Source: Gallionella sp.
Lineage (GTDB): Bacteria > Pseudomonadota > Gammaproteobacteria > Burkholderiales > Gallionellaceae
Direction: 5' to 3'
DNA length: 56,101 nt
NCBI GenBank assembly: GCA_030681375.1
Contig: JAUXWM010000061.1
Location: 1 to 56,101 of the forward strand
Below are positions 52,147 through 56,101 of the stretch, piece by piece. Position 1 is the stretch's first letter; every line of letters starts with the position of its first letter. Both the position numbers and the translations under genes were made by a program. The notes under the pieces were generated by a model. It ran no database searches. It saw only the letters and a program-made list of their open reading frames with translations, and was not told the origin of the DNA.

Positions 52147-53070
52147 TCAGGCGTCGTCCGGCTCGCCGCGCAGCGAGTGGACGCGCGGTTTTACCGGATT
52201 TTCCAGCGCGTTCTTGATCATCGCGTCGCGCGTCGCGGGGGATTCCAGGCTGATGCGGCCCAGTTTGCCGGCGCGATATTCGGTCAGCAGGATGATGGAG
52301 GCTTTTTCCAGATCGAGTTCGCCGCCGCGCCCTTTGAGCAGGCAGCCGCGCTTCTTGGCGACCGCTTCGATCAGGCCGATGCCGTCCATTTCGCTCACAT
52401 CCAGATTAAAGCGTTCGGCGAGGCGTTCCGGATAGCGCGCCAGCAGGTTGTTGGCGAGATGTTCGGCTATTTCTTCCTCGATCACCGCGTTGCGTCCGAT
52501 CGCATGAATCGCCGCGAGCATATAGCCGTCTTCTTCGTGTTCGATCTTGGGCCACATCAGGCCGGGGGAATCGGTCAGCGTCATGTGGTCGTTGATCTTG
52601 TGGCACTGCTGCGACTTGGTGACAGCGGGTTCGTCGCCGACATTGGCAACGCGGCGCTTGAGCAGCATATTCATCAATGTGGATTTGCCGACATTGGGTA
52701 TGCCCATGATCATCAGGCGCAGTGGTTTATGATTGTCGTTGCGATGCGGGGCGAGCGGCTGGCAGAGACGGGGTACTTTCGCTGCATCGGTCGCGCTCTT
52801 GCAGCTGAGTGCGACGGCTTTCACGCCTTCCTGCCGGTTGTAATAGTCCAGCCACTCCTGCGTGATGACAGGGTCGGCGAGGTCGATCTTGTTAAGTATC
52901 TTCAGACAAGGGCGCTGGCGGTGTTCGCGCAGCTCGCGGATCATCGGGTTGCAGCTCGCCTCGGGCGCGCGCGCATCCAGCACTTCGATGATCACGTCCG
53001 TGAATTCCATCGTTTCGGCCGCTTTTCTGCGGGCCGAGGTCATGTGACCCGGAAACCATTGTATTGCCAT
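52147..53070 (-). CDS. ylqF: Ribosome biogenesis GTPase YlqF (RbgA)
   Basis: This 307-aa circularly permuted GTPase has motif order G4 (LNKIDLAD), G5, G1 (GIPNVGKSTLMNMLL), G3 (LTDSPGLMWP), typical of the YlqF/RbgA family that matures the 50S subunit. The N-terminal WFPGHMTSARRKAAETM is standard. The C-terminal RNA-binding region reads ERFNLDVSEMDGIGLIEAVAKKRG. It starts the ylqF-RIO kinase-methyltransferase run on the minus strand. Confidence 0.95.
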   Translation of the reverse strand: MAIQWFPGHMTSARRKAAETMEFTDVIIEVLDARAPEASCNPMIRELREHRQRPCLKILNKIDLADPVITQEWLDYYNRQEGVKAVALSCKSATDAAKVPRLCQPLAPHRNDNHKPLRLMIMGIPNVGKSTLMNMLLKRRVANVGDEPAVTKSQQCHKINDHMTLTDSPGLMWPKIEHEEDGYMLAAIHAIGRNAVIEEEIAEHLANNLLARYPERLAERFNLDVSEMDGIGLIEAVAKKRGCLLKGRGGELDLEKASIILLTEYRAGKLGRISLESPATRDAMIKNALENPVKPRVHSLRGEPDDA

Positions 53071-53202
53071 GTATACCTCTATAAATCCATTTTTTGGGCG
53101 AACCGCGGTGTCGCGTGCTCGCTCATTCCTAGTCTATCAACCTGATATGCCTGCGTCATTCGCTGCGCGGCTCCTTGCGCTTCATCCCAAACCTATGGAT
53201 TT

Positions 53203-53937
53203 CTAAAGATTTACACGATCGATCGGCGCGGTCAGTAGCGCCAGTTGAGCTTCATTCAGATAGCACCATTCGCCTGGCGCCAGTCCCAGCGCGTCAAGTT
53301 TCAGATTGCCAATTTGCGAGCGGTTCAGCGCAGCGCAATGATTGCCCGCTGCTGCCAGCATGCGTTTAACTTGATGGTATTTCCCCTGTTCAAGCACGAT
53401 TTCCAGTTTATTTCTGTCTATCATCCGGCAAGTCTCCGCTGCCAGAGGTCCCGGTTCGTCGTGCAATTTGACGCCTTTTAACAGCAGCTCGATTAGTTCC
53501 GGCGTCACCGGGTCATGGGTGGTAGCGACATAGACCTTGGGGACGTGATGTTTAGGCGAAGACTGCGTGTGGATGAACGCGCCATCGTCAGACATCAGCA
53601 GCAAGCCCGTGGTGTCATGGTCGAGTCGGCCAACAGGCTGTACATCGCGCCGTGTAAACTGATCGGGAAGGATGGTCAGCACCCCGGGATGATGGCTGGG
53701 CTTGCGTGAGCACTCGGAATTCGCCGGTTTGTTCAGTGCGATATAGACCTGCTTACGGAACTGCCACAACTCGCCAAAAATCGTGAATTCCAGTCCGTCA
53801 GTCTCTATCGCGGTGTTTGTGTCGGTGATGACGGTGCCTGCGATACTGACTTCGCCGCGGGCGATCAGCTCACGGCACCACTTGCGTGTGCCAAAGCCCT
53901 GCGTATGCAGGATGCGATCCAGGGTTAATTTACTCAT
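53203..53937 (-). CDS. rsuA: 16S rRNA pseudouridine(516) synthase
   Basis: This 244-aa enzyme modifies U516 of 16S rRNA. It has an N-terminal S4 RNA-binding domain (LDRILHTQGFGTRKWCRELIARGEV) and a catalytic domain with the Asp in VGRLDHDTTGLLLMSDDG. The C-terminal QVKRMLAAAGNHCAALNRSQIG belongs to the RsuA family. Length matches. It is separated from ylqF by 132 bp, so it may have its own promoter. Confidence 0.93.
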   Translation of the reverse strand: MSKLTLDRILHTQGFGTRKWCRELIARGEVSIAGTVITDTNTAIETDGLEFTIFGELWQFRKQVYIALNKPANSECSRKPSHHPGVLTILPDQFTRRDVQPVGRLDHDTTGLLLMSDDGAFIHTQSSPKHHVPKVYVATTHDPVTPELIELLLKGVKLHDEPGPLAAETCRMIDRNKLEIVLEQGKYHQVKRMLAAAGNHCAALNRSQIGNLKLDALGLAPGEWCYLNEAQLALLTAPIDRVNL

Positions 53938-54336
53938 GGCGGGATTTTAACAGAATCAAGACGTTAACGCCGTGATGGCGGCGCTTTCCTTCGGGGCGTG
54001 GCCCGGCGTTTTTGCGGTGTCGCACGGTGTCGTAGCGGTGGTGAGGTGTTGAGGCTAAATTTCATGATGTGAAATGGCTGAATGTCGAAGTCTATCGTTA
54101 CCGGCCATTCATAAAGCACGCATAATTTCCCCCTCTCAGTACGGCAAGTTGACACTACACACCTTGCGGGAATACAGTTCGCCCCACTTGCAAAACTGTC
54201 CACAGTACATCGCACCGCACGTACGGCGCGAGGCCAAAGGCGGAATTCCCCAGAACAGGAGCTGGCGCAAGGCAAAACCCGCGATGTCGGGCGCATGCCA
54301 GCTGCACCACTGTTCGCAAAAGGGGAAACACTGAAA
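53938..54336. other. Non-coding or decayed stretch at the edge of the accessory region
   Basis: These 399 bp between rsuA and the ORF6N gene hold no gene I can support. A minus-strand frame at 53964-54296 has an Arg/Pro-rich, low-complexity product, and a plus-strand frame at 54074-54334 resembles nothing known to me. Frames on both strands stay open, so part may be a remnant of a lost accessory gene. This is where conserved chromosomal genes end and mobile DNA begins. Confidence 0.4.
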
Positions 54337-54383
54337 ATGATCGCACCAGTAGCTCAGATCGAATCGAGGATGTTTGTTATTCG

Positions 54384-54447
54384 CTCGCACTGCGAGAGGG
54401 TGGAGCCGAAGGCTCCGGGTATCCGTCGGCGTCCTCCTTGCGGGGAC
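54384..54447. repeat. Hairpin-bearing repeat inserted in frame in the ORF6N gene
   Basis: About 64 bp interrupt the ORF6N domain. They contain CTCGCA/TGCGAG (54384-54389 with 54391-54396, 1-nt loop) and GGAGCC/GGCTCC (54402-54407 with 54411-54416, loop GAA). The reading frame is kept. The sequence differs from the repeats in bioH and the 50040-51278 gene, so it is a third type. The borders are set by comparison with the expected domain and are approximate. Confidence 0.7.
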
Positions 54448-54768
54448 AAGGTCATGCTTAGTCCGCACTTGGCCGAATTGTATGAAGTCGAACCACGCGC
54501 GTTGAATCAAGCGGTCAAACGCAATATCGCACGCTTCCCGGAAGACTTCATGTTCCAACTGAACCCTGAAGAATTCGCCAACTTGAAATCACAATTTGTG
54601 ACATCAAGTTGGGGTGGTATCCGAACTGCCCCCTATGCCTTCACCGAACAGGGTGTTGCCATGCTCTCCAGTGTTCTTCGCAGCAGACGCGCCATTCAAG
54701 TCAACATCGAAATCATGCGAGCCTTTGGGGGTGACGTGATGAAAAGAATACGCAATCAACAAATCCGC

Positions 54769-54797
54769 TTGCGTCAATATCTAACTACTTATATATT
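54769..54797 (+). promoter_or_regulatory. Promoter of the toxin-antitoxin operon
   Basis: TTGCGT (54769-54774) and TATATT (54792-54797) are 17 bp apart. The toxin ATG is at 54804, seven bases after the -10 element, so the transcript would begin at or next to the start codon and be leaderless. The overlapping TATATA at 54790 is a less well spaced alternative. Confidence 0.5.
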
Positions 54798-54803
54798 GAC
54801 CGT

Positions 54804-55127
54804 ATGAAGCCGCTCAGATTCACCGGCTCCAGCGAAGATGACTTGGCCGCTTTCCCTCGCGAGGTGAAGCAAGCAGCAGGTTTCCAACTCTTCCGCGTAC
54901 AGGCTGGCCTGATGCCTGCAGACTGGAAGCCAATGCTGAATGTGGGCGCAGGCGCTTATGAGATTCGCGTCCATGTGCTGGGCGAATGGCGCGTCATCTA
55001 TGTGGCGAAATTCGCCGATGCTGTTTATGTGCTGCATGCCTTCCAGAAGAAGACGCAGCAGACGCGCAAAGAAGATATTGAGCTGGCAGCCGCCCGCTAC
55101 AAGCAACTCAAGGAGATTGCAAAATGA
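54804..55127 (+). CDS. HigB-like (RelE/ParE superfamily) toxin
   Basis: This 107-aa protein is of the phage-derived Gp49/HigB-like family. It has the N-terminal [32 protein letters not shown] and the strand pair [32 protein letters not shown], with Arg and Lys where RelE-type mRNA interferases place catalytic residues. The order toxin then antitoxin is that of higBA. The stop overlaps the antitoxin ATG (ATGA at 55124-55127). Confidence 0.92.
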   Translation: MKPLRFTGSSEDDLAAFPREVKQAAGFQLFRVQAGLMPADWKPMLNVGAGAYEIRVHVLGEWRVIYVAKFADAVYVLHAFQKKTQQTRKEDIELAAARYKQLKEIAK

Positions 55128-55411
55128 ATCAACTCAAAATCACCAAATCCAGCGGCAACGTATACATCGACCTCGGATTCCCGCCGGAAGAAGCTGCCAT
55201 CCTCGCCATGCGTTCCGAACTCATGTGCCGTCTCGAAATCCTGATTCGCGACAAGGAATGGACGCAGGCAGAAGCCGCGCAAGTGCTAGGCATCTCGCAA
55301 TCGCGCGTCTCCGACCTGATACGCGGCAAGTTCGAGAAATTCAGTCTGGACATGCTGATCACGCTGGCGACGCGGGCGGGAAAGAAAGTTGAACTAAAAA
55401 TGGCGGCTTGA
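55124..55411 (+). CDS. HigA-like (XRE family) antitoxin
   Basis: This 95-aa protein has a helix-turn-helix at about residues 45-75 (WTQAEAAQVLGISQSRVSDLIRGKFEKFSLDMLITLA). It binds its own promoter and neutralises the toxin in studied systems. It is coupled to the toxin gene by a four-base overlap. Length and order match the Gp49-HTH type of higBA modules, which protect nearby mobile or defence DNA. Confidence 0.92.
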   Translation: MNQLKITKSSGNVYIDLGFPPEEAAILAMRSELMCRLEILIRDKEWTQAEAAQVLGISQSRVSDLIRGKFEKFSLDMLITLATRAGKKVELKMAA

Positions 55412-55433
55412 ACATGGAATACGAAACCGTGGT

Positions 55434-55465
55434 CTGTCCCCGAATACGCCTGTCCCCGAATACGC
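55434..55465. repeat. Two direct copies of a 16-bp sequence
   Basis: CTGTCCCCGAATACGC occurs twice in tandem (55434-55449 and 55450-55465) between the antitoxin and the ATPase gene. The TGTCCCCGA core resembles ends of REP-type elements moved by single-strand (RAYT) transposases, but no transposase is present here. It may be a recombination scar. Confidence 0.8.
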
Positions 55466-55550
55466 CCACAAATCCAACGTGCCCGACGCCGCTGACTTCG
55501 GGTGCTTGGTTGGGTGTGGGGGTAAGCGATAGAACACGAGGGAAGCAATT

Positions 55551-55994
55551 ATGCAAAAAGTATCAATCCGTCTTGAAAACTGCTATGGCATCGGCAAGCT
55601 AGACTACGATTTCGATTTCAGTCAGGCCAATGCATATTCGGTCTATGCACCCAATGGGTTCATGAAAACTTCCCTGTCCAAGACCTTTCTTGATCTGAGC
55701 AGAAATAAGGACTCCAGCGACCTCATCCACCCTGAACGCACGACGAAGCGTGAAATCAAGGTTGAGACTGGAAGTGATTTGAAATCTGAACAGGTCTTCG
55801 TCATCGAGCCCTACAACGAAAGTTTCGATTCTGAGAAGACTTCGCTGCTGCTAGTCAACCAGACGATCAAGAAACAATATGACGAGGCCTTGAAGAAAAT
55901 CGAGGATAGCAAGAACGAACTCTTCAAAAGATTGAAGCAGAGATCCGGCCTCACCGGCAGAACGGTAATCCCCCCTGAAATTAGTTGCGATTAG
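55551..55994 (+). pseudogene. AAA family ATPase, truncated by an IS3-family element
   Basis: The 147-aa open frame is the N-terminal part of a large ATPase. It starts KVSIRLENCYGIGKLDYDF, has a P-loop-like YAPNGFMKTSLSKTF at about residues 36-50 (the usual GKT is MKT), and FVIEPYNESFDSEKTSLLLVN, then a coiled coil. The tail (IPPEISCD) no longer looks family-like and comes from the IS end. The family resembles RecF/SMC-type ATPases that occur in phage-defence loci. It has an intact ribosome site (GGAAGC) and is next to a toxin-antitoxin module. The C-terminal part may continue after the IS, outside the window. Confidence 0.75.
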
Positions 55995-56101
55995 AAGTAG
56001 AATTTTCTCACTTGGAAATAGAGGAATTTTTACATGAAGTTATCACGCTTTTCAGATAGCCAGATCATCGCAATTCTTAAGCAGGCCGAGGGCGGCAGCC
56101 C
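55972..56101 (+). mobile_element. IS3-family insertion sequence, left end (runs out of window)
   Basis: The AAA ATPase frame breaks down near 55970-55980 where new sequence begins (TGAAATTAGTTGCGATTAG, a plausible IS end with the terminal TG of the family at 55976). It leads into the orfA start at 56034. The exact border and target duplication cannot be set because the right end is not in the window. Confidence 0.7.
56034..56101 (+). CDS. IS3-family transposase OrfA, N-terminus only
   Basis: Twenty-two full codons are visible (MKLSRFSDSQIIAILKQAEG and onward), the typical start of IS3-family OrfA proteins, which carry a helix-turn-helix and usually continue into OrfB by a -1 frameshift. An AGAGGAA ribosome site lies ahead. 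The rest is outside the window. Confidence 0.8.
   Translation, partial: MKLSRFSDSQIIAILKQAEGGS

Larger units (their letters stand above)
54337..54807 (+). pseudogene. ORF6N-domain protein, damaged (insertion and short C-terminus)
   Basis: The 156-aa product begins [16 protein letters not shown], then after about 21 alien residues resumes [34 protein letters not shown], the ORF6N domain of phage- and plasmid-type DNA-binding regulators. The extra residues (17-37) are encoded by hairpin-bearing DNA at 54384-54447 and split the domain between FVIR and KVML. The C-terminus leaves the family pattern after NIEIMRAF and ends soon after. Still open in frame but probably not functional. A TA module follows directly. 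Confidence 0.75.

Noticed and set aside
53964..54296. Minus-strand 110-codon frame with Arg/Pro-rich product between rsuA and the ORF6N gene
   Set aside because: Low-complexity composition, no ribosome site, no recognisable domain, and overlap with other open frames; probably chance or decay.

Overview
The window looks like a chromosomal segment of a betaproteobacterium, most likely of the Nitrosomonadales/Gallionellaceae type. This is inferred from protein character, gene order and cytochrome/RND/RIO-kinase content; no database was consulted. Most of it is ordinary housekeeping DNA in conserved blocks. The accessory DNA is confined to the two ends and to small repeats scattered between and inside genes.

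Layout. 1-137: 3' part of a 5S rRNA gene and its terminator. 185-2604: a complete IS66-family element (tnpA, tnpB, tnpC) with matching ends and an 8-bp target duplication, inserted in the last codons of moeB. 2549-7909 (minus strand): moeB, a small protein of unknown function, ctpA, envC and gpmI. 8002-13173 (plus): an ArsR-type regulator with a membrane DUF2892 partner, a PglL/Wzy-type ligase, a membrane rhodanese, grxC, secB, an SH3 protein and gpsA. 13239-19084: a tripartite RND efflux operon behind a promoter with a clear operator palindrome. 19157-22948: a small unknown gene, trmL, a GAF/PAS/GGDEF diguanylate cyclase and comF. 23011-27560: a complete biotin cluster bioB-F-H-C-D. 27611-31033: a TauE/UreH-like membrane protein, a SCO copper chaperone and a histidine kinase/NarL regulator pair. 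31026-38153: ftsK, lolA, rarA, a methyltransferase, serS and a K+ channel. 38135-39749: mltF and tRNA-Ser(CGA). 39967-46143: an lpxR-like gene, small envelope/periplasmic proteins (class II cytochrome c, EF-hand protein, two related Gly-rich secreted proteins) and an OmpR/EnvZ-type two-component system. 46386-49997: an unrecognised 395-aa protein, a TusE/DsrC-family protein and an asparagine-synthase-type amidotransferase. 50040-53937 (minus): a methyltransferase, a RIO kinase, the GTPase YlqF and rsuA. 54337-56101: an accessory edge with a damaged ORF6N gene, a HigBA-like toxin-antitoxin pair, and an AAA ATPase gene cut off by an IS3-family element that runs out of the window.

What stands out is small-scale structure. 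(i) Three genes (bioH, the 50040-51278 methyltransferase and the ORF6N gene) carry in-frame insertions of hairpin-rich repeat DNA that have become peptide. (ii) Three intergenic tandem heptamer arrays start at or just after stop codons, and their units contain TAA or TAG in a 7-nt period, so they place stops in all three frames. (iii) The Shine-Dalgarno of one small secreted-protein gene lies entirely inside a strong hairpin. (iv) The IS66 insertion swapped the last two codons of moeB for 18 IS-encoded residues; the original end of the gene can be reconstructed from the target duplication.

I do not see a clear new multi-gene system. The best candidates for undescribed biology are the heptamer arrays, the coding-sequence repeat insertions, and the two loci built around unrecognised proteins (41650-46143 and 46386-49997).
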